Assembly (NCBI GenBank): GCA_026770025.1
Contig: JAMXDE010000025.1
Span: forward strand, 186,001 to 250,000
Source: Craspedostauros australis
Lineage: Eukaryota; Bacillariophyta; Bacillariophyceae; Mastogloiales; Achnanthaceae
Reading direction: 5' to 3'
DNA: 64,000 nucleotides
How positions within the stretch are numbered: position 1 is the stretch's first letter; every line of letters starts with the position of its first letter. This document shows, piece after piece, positions 37,401-47,094 of this stretch. The notes under the pieces are model-generated. The model was given only the letters and a program-made list of their open reading frames with translations. It was not told where the DNA came from and searched no databases. The position numbers were made by a program, and so were the translations under genes.

Positions 37401-40400
37401 GTGGCACTATCGTCTCGGACATTTATCCTTCAGTCGAGTGAAGTTCCTGCTGCGTTCGGGTACTCTCACCGGGTCAGAATCGTCTAGAAAGATGCACACA
37501 GCTGCGGCAAGGGTCACAAGCCTCCCGCTTTGCGCTGCATGCCAATTCGGAAAGCTGCACCGTCGCCCTTCCCCAGGAATAACTCAACATGTCGTCCGTG
37601 ACAAACAAGGAGTTTTGCGCACCGATCACTTGTTCCCTGGACAACAAGTATCAGTGGACCACTTCGTCGGTCGAACGCCAGGACGCCTCTTCTCAGGACG
37701 AGGCAAAGGCGATCCAAACGAAATGTACAAAGGCGGAGCCATCTTTGTCGATCACGCATCAGGATACATTCACGTGGAACCTGTGGCAGCGCTAACCACG
37801 CACGCCACCCTCGAAGCCAAGGAACGGTTCGAACTGATGTGTCGTGATGTTGGAGTCCCCGTACGATCGTATCTATCAGACAACGCCACCACCTTCACCT
37901 CACCCGAATACTCCAAACACCTTGAAATCTTCCATCAAGTCCATCGATTCGCAGGTGTCGGCGCACATCACCACAACGGAATAGCCGAGCGAAGCATTCG
38001 AACAATTGTCTCAATGGCCCGAACCATGATGATGCATCAAAGCATCCACTGGCCAACGATGTTTGATGCTCAACTATGGCCAATGGCCGTCGTACACGCC
38101 GCGTACATCTACAATCGCGTGCCTAATCCCGCCACCGGTCTCACACCCTACGATGTTCTATCACGCATCCGTCTTCCCCTCAAGCAACTTCATAACCTGC
38201 ACGTATGGGGCAGTCCAGTCTATGTCCTTAACAAAGCGCTGGCCGATGGACGCAAGATACCCCGATGGGAACCAAGAGGAGAGAGATACGTGAACATGGG
38301 TCTCTCTACGAAGCATGCTTCAACCGTACCTCTAGTCCTATCACCACGGACAGGTTCAATCACCCCTCAGTTCCACGTCGTGTTCGATGACTGGTTCGCA
38401 ACGATTGCTACCGACTTGAAGCAACTTCCAAGCTATCAATCGGAAGAATGGACTCGCATGTTTGGTGACACCACCTTCCAATATCCATTCGATGACGACG
38501 ATGTGGAATCAATGGAGCAGGACGACATCTTCGCATCAGACACGCGAGACCACAACCGGTTACAACGCAACGACGATAACACTCCACCACCGAGTTTTGA
38601 TACGCGAAACCAACAAACCATCCGTGAAAGAACGCCACAGGTATTGGCGAAAGGGTCGCAACCAATGACACAACAGATCCCCGATCTCATGAGTGAAGCT
38701 CTCGCCCCTCCGATGCCAGTTTCAGAGGGAGCCAACAGGCAAATGTCCTCGACAGAGGGAGCTCCCGATGAGTCCCCGGTACCTGACTCTACTATAGAGT
38801 CACCGGATCAGCGAACACTTCAACCGCAATTGAGCTCACCTCTCCGAGAATCACCAACATTGGAATTAGCAACTCCATTACCACTTCCAGCTCCGACGCC
38901 AATTCAGACGAGCTCCACGCCACCCATGATACCTAAGTCTGAGCCAACGCCAGAAAGACCTCAAAGCACGAGAATTCGCAAACAACCAAAGCGATTCACG
39001 TACGCACGTATGGGAGGCAAAGCAGCCTGGCTGGACGACGAAGACACCGATGATTACTACTTCTGCCCTGCAGTAGCTACCTTGGAAGAGATCGAACAGG
39101 CCGCAACACCCAGGGAACTGCACCCCGACTCATCATCGATCATCACATTCTCACAAGCTATCGTCGATTGCTTACATACAATCGAACCTCTCCAACGCAA
39201 AGGTAGCGACTCTCTCTCCATCGATCTACACCAATTCAAGGTGGACGCTCACTACTTGTTGCGCAGACTCCGAGGTCGATTCAACACCTTGAATCCACAG
39301 CCAACCAACGTCGTCCTCCCAACGTTCGCTCCAAAGGCGGCTGAAGTAGAAGAAGCAAGCATCAACATAGCTGACTGGTGGCAACCGGACCCCGACAACA
39401 TGACCGAGGAAGGAGCGACTCCATTTCAGGAGACGTACAACAACTTTCACTCGGACATGGAGGACCATTTCGAGAAAGACCTCAACAGCGTCTTTCTCAA
39501 CGAAGACCTCCTCCGACTGGCCACTGACCACGCCGTCGAGCAATTCGTGGAGAAGCTGAGCACCTTCATCAGTACTGGCACGATGGAACCCCACTTCGAC
39601 GCTCTCGACTTCATGTCCAAGGCCAAATCAGGGCCATGGTACTACCAAGACCCCGAACATTTGATGAACCAAGGGTACCTTCCACCCAAATCTGCGTACA
39701 ACGCAGAAGCGTTCGTCCAAAGGACTCGCTCCGTGTGGAATGCGATGATCGAAAATCATCATTACCGTCTCGCATTCGAGCTACTCCGTCGCCAAGTGAC
39801 GACGATCCGACCAGGACCGTGGCCACTTCCAAGCGAATACGAGATTGAGCAATTCGTCCAAGGCATGATTGAGTCGAACACGGCGCCACTCACTTCGGCC
39901 CCAGCGACTCGCTCCGCCAACAAAGGATCCATGCTCGACATCGACTCGTCATCCACGCTCGACATCAACCCGTCGTTCATCCTCGACACAGCGAAGTGCA
40001 TTCCACCAACTACATGGGCGAACATCGAACAGCATGCCTACTCTGTCGCAATCATCGAGCCACAGAAGGATGCAACAAACTACCCCACCTACGTCGATAA
40101 TCGCATGATCAGCTACTTTGCCGCAGGTGGCGACTTGGAGATCGCCGAACGCACCTCGGTGTACAAGGCATCCAACACCGACCCGGATACTCTCTCCTTC
40201 GACGAAGCCATTCGCGACGACAACAAAGACGAGTGGATGCAAGCCGCCGAAAAGGAGATTCGAGATCTCACGGAAAAGGGCACGTGGGAGGAAGTGAAGA
40301 AGATCGACATCAAGAACGATCGCATCTTTCCAGGAACCTGGGTCTTTCGCCGCAAGCGCCTCCCCGACGGAACCATCAAGAAATACAAGGGACGCTGGTG

Positions 40401-41760
40401 TTGCCGTGGAGACCTCATGCAAGAGGACTCCTCCACCTACGCACCAGTCGTCGCATGGTCATCCGTCCGCATCTTCCTCAGCACTTCCATCGTCATGGGT
40501 TGGACAACAACGTCCATCGACTTCACGAACGCTTTCGTGCAAGCATCCATCCACAAGCCAGTCTACCTTCATCTCCCTCGTGGATTCAAATCAACGAAGG
40601 GTCCCGACACCTGCCTCAAGCTCCGCAAGAGCCTGTACGGCTTGACGATTGCTCCTCGTCTCTGGTATGAACACCTCATCCGAGCCCTCACTACGATCGG
40701 CTTCAAGGCCTGCGACCAAGAGCAGTGCTTGTTCATCAAGAAGGACATCATGATCGTCCTCTACGTTGACGATGCGGGCATCGCCTCCAAGACCAAGCAA
40801 GCCGCCGACGACTTCATCAAATCAATGCGCGACCTCGGCTTTGAGCTCACCCAAGAAGGAAGCTTCACCGAGTTCCTGGGAATCGAGCTCAGCCGTGATC
40901 CAAAAGCAGACACGGTCCATCTCCGCCAACCAGGACTAATCAAGAAGATCCTCGCCACTACGAAGATGACGAACTGCAGTCCGTGCCCCGTACCAACTAC
41001 GCAGCTCGCACTGGGACAATGCAAGCATGAGCCTCCCATGAACGAACCATGGAACTACCGCTCCGTCGTCGGCATGCTGTTGTATCTCACGACCAACACT
41101 CGCCCCGACCTGGCATTCGCAGTCTCCCAAGTCGCTCGCTTCGGAAGTGACCCTCGCCGCTCACACGCCAAGGCCGTCAAGCGCATCATGCGCTATCTCA
41201 AGCACACTGAGGACAAGGGTACCATCGTGCGTCCCACCGGGCAGCTTGATCTCAAGTGCTACGTGGATGCAGACTTCGCAGGACTCTACGGACGAGAAGA
41301 CAGCAAGGACCCCGTCTCAGTCAAGTCGCGCACTGGCTACCTCATTACGCTGGGAGGGTGCCCCCTCATTTGGAAGTCCAAACTCCAAACTGAGATTGCT
41401 CTATCTACGATGGAGTCCGAGTACGCCGCTCTCTCTCTCGCAATGCGCACGCTGATTCCCATTCAACAGCTCATCCGCCAAGTCATCAACAATGCCGGCA
41501 CCACCATGCCACTGCACACCAACCTCCAGTGCACGGTGTTTGAGGACAACCAAGCCTGCATTTCCCTTGCTACCAATCATCAACCAACCGCGCGCACCAA
41601 GCACTTCCTGACTAAGTGGCACTTCTTTTGGTACTGGGTCAAGGCAGGGTTCATCTACATCCAGCACATCGCAACACCGGAGCAACTGGCCGACATCTTC
41701 ACCAAAGGACTGTCCATCGCAGTCTTCGAATACCTGCGATTCAAGATCATGGGTTGGTAA
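34495..41760 (+). CDS. gag-pol: copia Gag-Pol polyprotein, single ORF
   Basis: A 2,421-residue polyprotein in one frame from ATG (catcATGg). An N-terminal Ala/Glu-rich helical region is followed by a Gag core and, at ~508-523, a CX2CX6HX4H finger (WCAKCRRWRLSHNTESH) in place of a CCHC knuckle. A strongly hydrophobic stretch at ~570-620 looks like two membrane helices, followed by a basic linker. The protease motif is DSGAS (D812), the H-H-C-C pre-integrase begins near 971, and the integrase has D (VDHF), D (LSDNATTF) and E (GIAERSIR). A long ~600-residue linker leads to the RT, with YVDD at 2090-2093. RNase H has DADF (~2258), STMESEY and FEDNQA. All hallmark residues are present, so activity is plausible. 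Confidence 0.96.
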   Translation: MAEETTPATLEELQAQLEAITVENARLTQATLAAEAAAEAANAAIATAQAAATATTTPSRPGLERSRSAGDTRPRTEQSFLGDSIFDMETPMPKKSRKSEEDSEDDDHDLSGKPTVPIMGGILKQGRNWVPWTAGAPNGHWTGLQDESHTRWTNSQQQRILHNGADSTNQSKREQGLTDKFKKGGNIQQFIRLVRNHMARTGLLTMAYIADANAESGMTCVLDSPAAFTLEDATKHFDEFHLKWDHYDVQNNETASAFFRDSLDPALEDQLMNRIEPKFHDNFITLFVEFMNSNSANSLDEQDALAAKIREVNCRRFPNENVGLMAVHLRALCKRLDDAGRFDLRLLRTILDAFLQAGGQIRSGEQYRRPLYVMKDNLEEILMRLPVFTYEYARPQLAAKDLTWMAICNKAEASYENEVRGNRWHAIRRTRDSNVPRYSYANNAVQNPSANVLEQHKGFSKNDGRRNNFKKPKERDAKRNASQGWSSKAPKPGEPQRKLVNDKTFMWCAKCRRWRLSHNTESHQDNFKFKAKAKGKQAPKQDNLSIDMAAWTCFTAASSQDEDTWWSLVWNLFTSFNYFGSIVGMVLLFASLQVITIGVEYGWYIAAANAWMLIAVTLLLLHTNVPRRPDSINSADLVYNKARVKERYKQVHKRPTHFNGAVKRSLYDLVMESLDPDGPKPVNVSKGNSPRTKRVWRPQARTKTRNHRSKRRHWNQSKNSTYGKNQTPTTAKLPRQEGRTSSISRNLWSLYPTRGIDLMYDRSQKQQCDNDMPALLTLQGLASFFSNRNAFASPAKAESYLSPDAPFELVWDSGASISVTNDLNDFSSTPSPPPRPTFLNGFLKKIQVNALGTVEWYVLDVTGSPRKLRLPAFHVPESKVKLISTSSLLEEYQGETIVFNKSSCKLSGILGNDDRNAIVANYKKSTRLPTSVGYSANNIHDVPAALTSIVSTVSDHNVNLTQPQKELLRWHYRLGHLSFSRVKFLLRSGTLTGSESSRKMHTAAARVTSLPLCAACQFGKLHRRPSPGITQHVVRDKQGVLRTDHLFPGQQVSVDHFVGRTPGRLFSGRGKGDPNEMYKGGAIFVDHASGYIHVEPVAALTTHATLEAKERFELMCRDVGVPVRSYLSDNATTFTSPEYSKHLEIFHQVHRFAGVGAHHHNGIAERSIRTIVSMARTMMMHQSIHWPTMFDAQLWPMAVVHAAYIYNRVPNPATGLTPYDVLSRIRLPLKQLHNLHVWGSPVYVLNKALADGRKIPRWEPRGERYVNMGLSTKHASTVPLVLSPRTGSITPQFHVVFDDWFATIATDLKQLPSYQSEEWTRMFGDTTFQYPFDDDDVESMEQDDIFASDTRDHNRLQRNDDNTPPPSFDTRNQQTIRERTPQVLAKGSQPMTQQIPDLMSEALAPPMPVSEGANRQMSSTEGAPDESPVPDSTIESPDQRTLQPQLSSPLRESPTLELATPLPLPAPTPIQTSSTPPMIPKSEPTPERPQSTRIRKQPKRFTYARMGGKAAWLDDEDTDDYYFCPAVATLEEIEQAATPRELHPDSSSIITFSQAIVDCLHTIEPLQRKGSDSLSIDLHQFKVDAHYLLRRLRGRFNTLNPQPTNVVLPTFAPKAAEVEEASINIADWWQPDPDNMTEEGATPFQETYNNFHSDMEDHFEKDLNSVFLNEDLLRLATDHAVEQFVEKLSTFISTGTMEPHFDALDFMSKAKSGPWYYQDPEHLMNQGYLPPKSAYNAEAFVQRTRSVWNAMIENHHYRLAFELLRRQVTTIRPGPWPLPSEYEIEQFVQGMIESNTAPLTSAPATRSANKGSMLDIDSSSTLDINPSFILDTAKCIPPTTWANIEQHAYSVAIIEPQKDATNYPTYVDNRMISYFAAGGDLEIAERTSVYKASNTDPDTLSFDEAIRDDNKDEWMQAAEKEIRDLTEKGTWEEVKKIDIKNDRIFPGTWVFRRKRLPDGTIKKYKGRWCCRGDLMQEDSSTYAPVVAWSSVRIFLSTSIVMGWTTTSIDFTNAFVQASIHKPVYLHLPRGFKSTKGPDTCLKLRKSLYGLTIAPRLWYEHLIRALTTIGFKACDQEQCLFIKKDIMIVLYVDDAGIASKTKQAADDFIKSMRDLGFELTQEGSFTEFLGIELSRDPKADTVHLRQPGLIKKILATTKMTNCSPCPVPTTQLALGQCKHEPPMNEPWNYRSVVGMLLYLTTNTRPDLAFAVSQVARFGSDPRRSHAKAVKRIMRYLKHTEDKGTIVRPTGQLDLKCYVDADFAGLYGREDSKDPVSVKSRTGYLITLGGCPLIWKSKLQTEIALSTMESEYAALSLAMRTLIPIQQLIRQVINNAGTTMPLHTNLQCTVFEDNQACISLATNHQPTARTKHFLTKWHFFWYWVKAGFIYIQHIATPEQLADIFTKGLSIAVFEYLRFKIMGW

Positions 41761-41832
41761 TAACCAACAACAACAAACAACAACGAAGGATGAAGTTTTC
41801 ATCGATACCACAACTCCAATCACGACCCAACA

Positions 41833-41843
41833 CTGAGAGGGAG
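41833..41843 (+). promoter_or_regulatory. polypurine tract
   Basis: The purine-rich ctgagagggag abuts the 3' LTR, the expected plus-strand primer position. Confidence 0.75.
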
Positions 41844-42530
41844 AGTTGAGATTCAATGAGGGACAGACTAGTACCGAACACGGTATCAACCCGATGGGAG
41901 AAATTCCTGTTTTGGCGCGAAATCTTCCGACTTGATTGACCACCAAACCTTTTTCTCCTCCTTTCTCTCCTCCATTCACGAATCCATCATGACTCAAACC
42001 TGACCGACCTGACTCACACCCCACCTGGGAACTATATGCTCTTCAGATCCTCCTTACTAAAACTTATCTCGATTCCTTCATTGCTGATGACCACCACACT
42101 ACCACCGTGGTCTCAGCATGCGTATCCAACTTGCTTCAACTCAAGCAATGGAATCCGAGTGTCAGCTTCAGCCACAGCCACTGCTTCATGACCGTCACCA
42201 CTGATTGTCATGACCTACACTGCAGTGTAACTACATGTGCGGAGAGCAAGGTACTGTATTGACTGTCTACTCTGTTGCACTGAATCAAGTGCATCAGTGC
42301 AGGGTCTCGCCAAGTTGTGTGGCATCGTTTCTTCACCCTACTAACACCAATAAGCTAACTCATAATAACGGACAAGGATTAGCTACAAAGCACTCTACTT
42401 CTCATCGTTACAAGTTATAACTATTCAAACAGCACACCTCTCTTGAACTGCATCACACGGCTATCCCGAAGCCGGCAGATTCACGAGGCATTCTCCACCG
42501 ATTCGCGACGCCTACGCACGAATCCTAACT
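41844..42530 (+). repeat. 3' LTR of the complete copia element
   Basis: This LTR is 687 bp and identical to 33381-34067 as far as I can compare by eye. Confidence 0.94.
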
Positions 42531-42535
42531 GATGA
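42531..42535 (+). repeat. copia target-site duplication, right copy (GATGA)
   Basis: This is the partner of 33376-33380. Removing the element and one copy restores an open reading frame across the site on the minus strand. Confidence 0.93.
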
Positions 42536-44782
42536 GAAGGATGGATCATGTTCGTCCAAGTCGTCTTCGTCAGGTTCATCATCTTCGTGGCCATCATCTT
42601 CGTGGCCATCACCGTCCTCCTCATCAGCTTGTTCTTCTGAGTCTTGAGATCGTGTTGGAAAGGAGAGGGCGGATGCCGAATTTTCCATGTCTTCCGCTTG
42701 TTCATCATCAGTGTCGGTGTCACTGTTGCTATGATTGGACTGCGACAGTTCCACGGCGGATGCGGACGCTTCATTCTCATCTTGATTGTTGGCATAGTCG
42801 TTCACGTCGTTCAATCCGATCTCAAATTCTTCACTCTCTGCGTTCTCGAGCTCGAATGGATCCAGTGCCTGGTGATTTTCCGATGTTTGCTCTTCTGGAT
42901 CTTTCCTGGACGGTGGTGCTGGTTCCAGAGACGAGATATCCTTGTCTTGACTGATGGCATTCTTCGTTGCATCATCGTTGTTGTCGTCTTCGTCAACAGG
43001 CTTCTTCTGTTGGTCTTGTGGTTGCAGCTGCTCATCAACGGCGGGAGTATTTGCATTCTTACCCGCATCCGTCTCCTCCCGCGAAGCGACTTCAGCACTC
43101 TCTTGTTTCTGCTCCTGCTTCTTTTCCTCCCCCTCTTCTCCCTGCTGTTGGTTCTGTTTCAATGCTTCCTCACGCACGGCACGACGTTGAATGGCAGCGG
43201 CCGCCCGATCGTTGGATTTGGTGGATGATTTCTTGGACCGCTTTTTGGACTTCTTCGAAGATGAGGATGATTTCAGCGCAACCTCATAATCACCACCATT
43301 GGATGACTTCTTCGACGACGATTTCTTGGATGACTTTTTGGAAGATTTCTTCTTCTCCGTTGTGAGCTGTCCACCCGTTTGCGTTGGTTGCAGGAATCGA
43401 ACAGACTTTTTGAGTTTTTCTGGCTCATCTTTGGCGCGTGGTGTTTCGGATTGGCTGGGTTCATTCGGTGATTGTTGCTTGGCCCCATCGTCGGTATCAG
43501 CGTCTTCGCCCTTCGCACTGGGCTTATCAGCAAGCTGTTTCTCGGCATCATCTTTGCTGTTGACATCCTCGTTGCCAGCAGTCTTCGCCTCGACGCCATC
43601 CGGTTGCTGCGCGTCCTTCTGATTCCCAGCTGGTGGCTGTCCGTCTTCTTCCTGGATTGCTTCATCATCGGATTTGGACGATGCTTTGCGTCGCAACGAT
43701 TGACCCACCTTCTTCATGCGCTTGCCCAGCGACAGGGTCTTCTTCTTCTTGTTATCACTCAAAGAATCGTTGCTGCTGCCACTATGAGAACGCGATGGCA
43801 CAACGGCACGTACGACACGATCCGACAACGAACGCAACGGCAGTTTGAACGATCGTTGTTTCGTGGGTTGCTGTGCTGGAGTGTCGGTCGGACTTTGTTC
43901 ATTTGTGGATGCGCCATCATCCGAATGGGACTTGCGAAAGACACGCAAGGACTGAGAGAGCGCTGACTTCTTGGTTGCCTTCTTCTTTTTCTTCTTCTTG
44001 CTGCTCTCGCTGGAATGATTGCTGTTGGATTTTCTGCTCGACGAGAGGATCTTACCCAAAGAGGATGAGCGCGATTTCGTTTTATTCTTCGAGTCCTTGC
44101 GACTCTTGGAGCGGCCGCGTCGTTTGGTTTTGTCATCGATCAGACTATCGGACGAGCGGCTGCGCAGCGGCAATCGCAGAGACATGGGTTTGCGAGGAGC
44201 TTCCGTTTTGTCTTCGGTCGTGTCTGCATCCTGGCTGTCGGAACTGGGCGTTTCTGCTTGGGCATCATCCTCGAGAAGTTCGTAGCTGGTCGTGGTGAAC
44301 ACGCGCATGGATTTGGCCTTTCGTTCAGATCGTTTCATATCGTTGTCAGCATCATCCTCTTCTTCTGCTTCTTCTTGGGCTTGTTGGGATTGTTGGTGTG
44401 CCGCATCTTTGTCACTATCATCATTGTCCTCTTTGACTGCCTCATCAGTTGCCTCATCGACGGCATCCTTCGCGGCATCCTTTCCCTCGTCTCGAAGGTC
44501 ATCATCGGACGACACAATCACCGTCTCAGCTGTCACCTCAACCTCATCATGGGTCTCCGCATTGAGCTGTTCTATGAACTCCGCCTTCTTTTGCTTGCGT
44601 CGTTTCGACGACGACGATTTGCGCGAAGGAGATTTCGAACGACTCTTCGATCGACTCTTGGACCGCGATTTGGACCGATTCTTCGAACGCGATGATGATT
44701 TGCTGCGTTTCTTGGGCTTCTTGCTGCTCTTCTTGGGCGCAGCCAGATCATCGGCCTGTTGCAAGTGATTCAGGACATCCAT
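42531..44782 (-). CDS. N-terminal part of large Lys/Ser/Glu-rich host gene, truncated by the copia element
   Basis: I start at the ATG at 44782 (MDVLNHLQQADDLAAPKKSSKK); the open frame upstream to 45097 lacks support. About 750 codons of K/S/R/E/D-rich sequence follow, with repeated SKSRSKSRSKSRSK-type stretches, KKKKKKATKKSA, and a very acidic C-terminal end (EDDGHEDDEPDEDD). At the insertion site the frame enters the 3' LTR and meets a stop after a few LTR-encoded codons (42512). Across the empty site the frame joins exactly to the ORF at 29781-33375, so the original gene encoded about 1,948 residues. No family is recognised. Confidence 0.75.
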
Positions 44783-45270
44783 GGTTCTATTGGTATGTGC
44801 AGCTCTGAATCGAAATGAGGTGTGATGATGAATTGGAGACTTCCGTGCACGAACTTTCTTTGCGCGCTTTTGCAAATGGTGTGGTGATTGCCCTTGGGCC
44901 TGGCACTTTGATCGTGTTGAAACTGCCACCAACACCACTTTGGGTTGCTGTATGTCGCATACGACTGTCGCTTCGCCAGAATTTTCATCAAGACTTCTTC
45001 TCTGCAGGACTCGTCGCAGAAATGAAAATGAAATTATCAAGCGTACTGTTGCAGTTTGGGAATTACCAAAGAGGTAGCATCCACGACCAGAGTGCAACCT
45101 CGGCGAAGTTTGAAATGACTCCGACTTTAGAAGCTAGACAGACCAGAGTACTGTGGAGCTTGACCGCGTTGAGGGAATCCATTGTCGCTAGAGCGACACT
45201 CGTCAGGGAACTATTCACTCTGTTACATGATCATGATTAGAGCATTATAATATATGAACAAGGTTCGATC
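44783..45270. other. spacer upstream of the split host gene
   Basis: The spacer lies between two minus-strand genes: it follows the stop of the gene at 45271 and should carry the promoter and 5' UTR of the gene starting at 44782. I see no other feature. Confidence 0.5.
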
Positions 45271-47094
45271 TCATTTCCCCCAAGCCTCCGGTTCAAAATT
45301 TAAAATGGAGTTTTCCTTGAAGATGCGGGGTGGTTTGCCGGTATGCTTCGACATATCCAACGCGCGGTCGACCTGCATGCGCTGTTGGGCCGTCGTGGGC
45401 GACAGCACGGTGTTGTTCCATTCGGTGTCGAAATCGAACGACGAATCGGAGAAGGTCGCGACGTTGACGGATGCGCGACGTCCGCGACGCGATTTGGACT
45501 TTGGACGATGTCCCATCGACGATCGGCGATGTTGTGACTCGGTGCGACGGTGTTGCGACTCAGTGCGACGACGGGACTTGGACTTGCTGCGGCGTTTGGA
45601 ATGGGACCGTTCGCGTCGGGAACGTCGCTGCGGTTCGATGTCATCGTCGATATCATCGTCGCCTTCGTCCGGTGCCTGCTGCTTTTGGTGATCCGATTTG
45701 CTGATGAGCAGCAGATTCAAGACCTCGAGCACGGTTTCTCGCAGGTTGTCTTGGTTGTCCGTCTGTTCTTGCTGCCGCGGCGCCTTCTCGGATCGTGGAC
45801 GCTGATGCTTCGATTTGGCCAGCTCCTGCTTGCGCACGTTGGCGACGATGGAACCGTATCCGATGGAGGACACGTCATCGTCGCTGTGTATGTCCCCAAT
45901 GAACTGCGGGAGGCTGCCCAAATCATCATCAATATCGCTGTCCGCGTCGTCTTCATTGCGAAGCTGCTGCTGTGCCTCCATGCCATTGTTGCGCCGTTGC
46001 TTCGACGGCTTATCTTGCAAATCATCGAGCATATGCAAGATCTCCTTGGACGTATCGCGCGCCTTGTTGTCCCACGACGCATTCTTGTTTGTGGGCGGTC
46101 GATGCGATGACTTCGACATCGTTCTGCGTTGGCGCAACGAAGGACTGCGCGTGTTGCTGCGTCGCGGTCGATGCGACGAGCTGCCGCGTTTGGAGAGGCT
46201 GCTGCTGCTCGTGCTTTGTGCAAGCTCGTTGACACGCGCCGTTCTGCGATGCGCGCTTGTACATGGGGCGCGTGACGATCGATGCGACGATCTATGTTCG
46301 GAGAATCCATCATTACTGTTCGAACGCGCATGGCCTCGGCGCGATTGTCGTTGGATGGCATCTGACGATGCGGTTGGTTTGCGTCCCTTCATGGGCGGCT
46401 TCTGCCTTGGCGACTTGCTGTCGACGGACGGTGCGAGGGAGCTCATGAGGGAGGTCTTGTCCGTGCCAGCGCTGGCGACCGTCTTGGCGTAGGCCTTGCT
46501 TTCGATGTCGAGGTCGTCGAAGCCGCGCGTATCGAAGCCCTTGATGAGGTGGCCGTCCTGATCCCTGCGGATGTTGCGGATGTTCTTCGTGATGAGATTG
46601 AGGGCGATGTGCGAATCGATGCTGATGTTGGACGCAGAGGTCGGTCTCTCGTTGGTATGCCTGCTCTGCTTGTTCCTCAGGGGTGTCATCATGTTGTTCT
46701 GCGATTTAGAGATGGGCAGAGAGGAGGTGGAAGCCCGCGGAGGCTCACCGCAGTGCAGGGGAGACGACGAGACGGACGCCAGGGACGTGCTGGACGCCGA
46801 AGGGTTGATGACGTTGCGCAGCGGGCTTTTGCCTCTCTTTCGCGCCTCGCCGTTGCTGCTTCTGCCGCCGCCGATCGTTCTGGTGCCTCTGCGCGAGTGG
46901 CCCTTGCCCTTGCTGGTGCTGGTGGTGTTGAATGGATCGGTGGATGCAGAGGCAGTCGTCCCCGAGGAGCGCGTGCTGATCTGCCTGCCGGAGCGTCTGG
47001 ACTTGCTCTTGCTGCGGGGTCGTCTGCGATCGGCCTCTGATGTGGACACCGATCGTGACACTCTCCGCGGTCGCTCCATCTGTGCTTCTGTCAT
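45271..47094 (-). CDS. Ser/Arg/Lys-rich low-complexity protein
   Basis: The ATG at 47094 (MTEAQMERPRRVSRSVS) gives 607 residues; a second in-frame ATG lies five codons on. The protein is rich in RS/SR and KS dipeptides (SKRRSKSKSRRRTESQHRR), has histidine-rich repeats and a predicted helix (LRETVLEVLNLLLISKSD). It ends in a less biased segment (SFDFDTEWNNTVLSPTTAQQRMQVDRALDMSKHTG) that may be the functional part. It has no signal peptide. It shares composition with the proteins at 26968-29694 and 29781-44782. It could be a nuclear, RNA-linked or cytoskeletal protein; no family is recognised. Confidence 0.78.
   Translation of the reverse strand: MTEAQMERPRRVSRSVSTSEADRRRPRSKSKSRRSGRQISTRSSGTTASASTDPFNTTSTSKGKGHSRRGTRTIGGGRSSNGEARKRGKSPLRNVINPSASSTSLASVSSSPLHCGEPPRASTSSLPISKSQNNMMTPLRNKQSRHTNERPTSASNISIDSHIALNLITKNIRNIRRDQDGHLIKGFDTRGFDDLDIESKAYAKTVASAGTDKTSLMSSLAPSVDSKSPRQKPPMKGRKPTASSDAIQRQSRRGHARSNSNDGFSEHRSSHRSSRAPCTSAHRRTARVNELAQSTSSSSLSKRGSSSHRPRRSNTRSPSLRQRRTMSKSSHRPPTNKNASWDNKARDTSKEILHMLDDLQDKPSKQRRNNGMEAQQQLRNEDDADSDIDDDLGSLPQFIGDIHSDDDVSSIGYGSIVANVRKQELAKSKHQRPRSEKAPRQQEQTDNQDNLRETVLEVLNLLLISKSDHQKQQAPDEGDDDIDDDIEPQRRSRRERSHSKRRSKSKSRRRTESQHRRTESQHRRSSMGHRPKSKSRRGRRASVNVATFSDSSFDFDTEWNNTVLSPTTAQQRMQVDRALDMSKHTGKPPRIFKENSILNFEPEAWGK

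Larger units (their letters stand above)
33381..42530 (+). mobile_element. complete Ty1/copia LTR retrotransposon, 9,150 bp
   Basis: Both LTRs are 687 bp and appear identical by eye. The element has a primer-binding-type sequence, a single intact gag-pol ORF of 2,421 codons, a purine-rich tract before the 3' LTR and a 5-bp target duplication. Nothing is visibly broken, so it is a very recent insertion and a candidate active element. It lies within a host coding region and is transcribed in the opposite direction to that gene. Confidence 0.96.
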
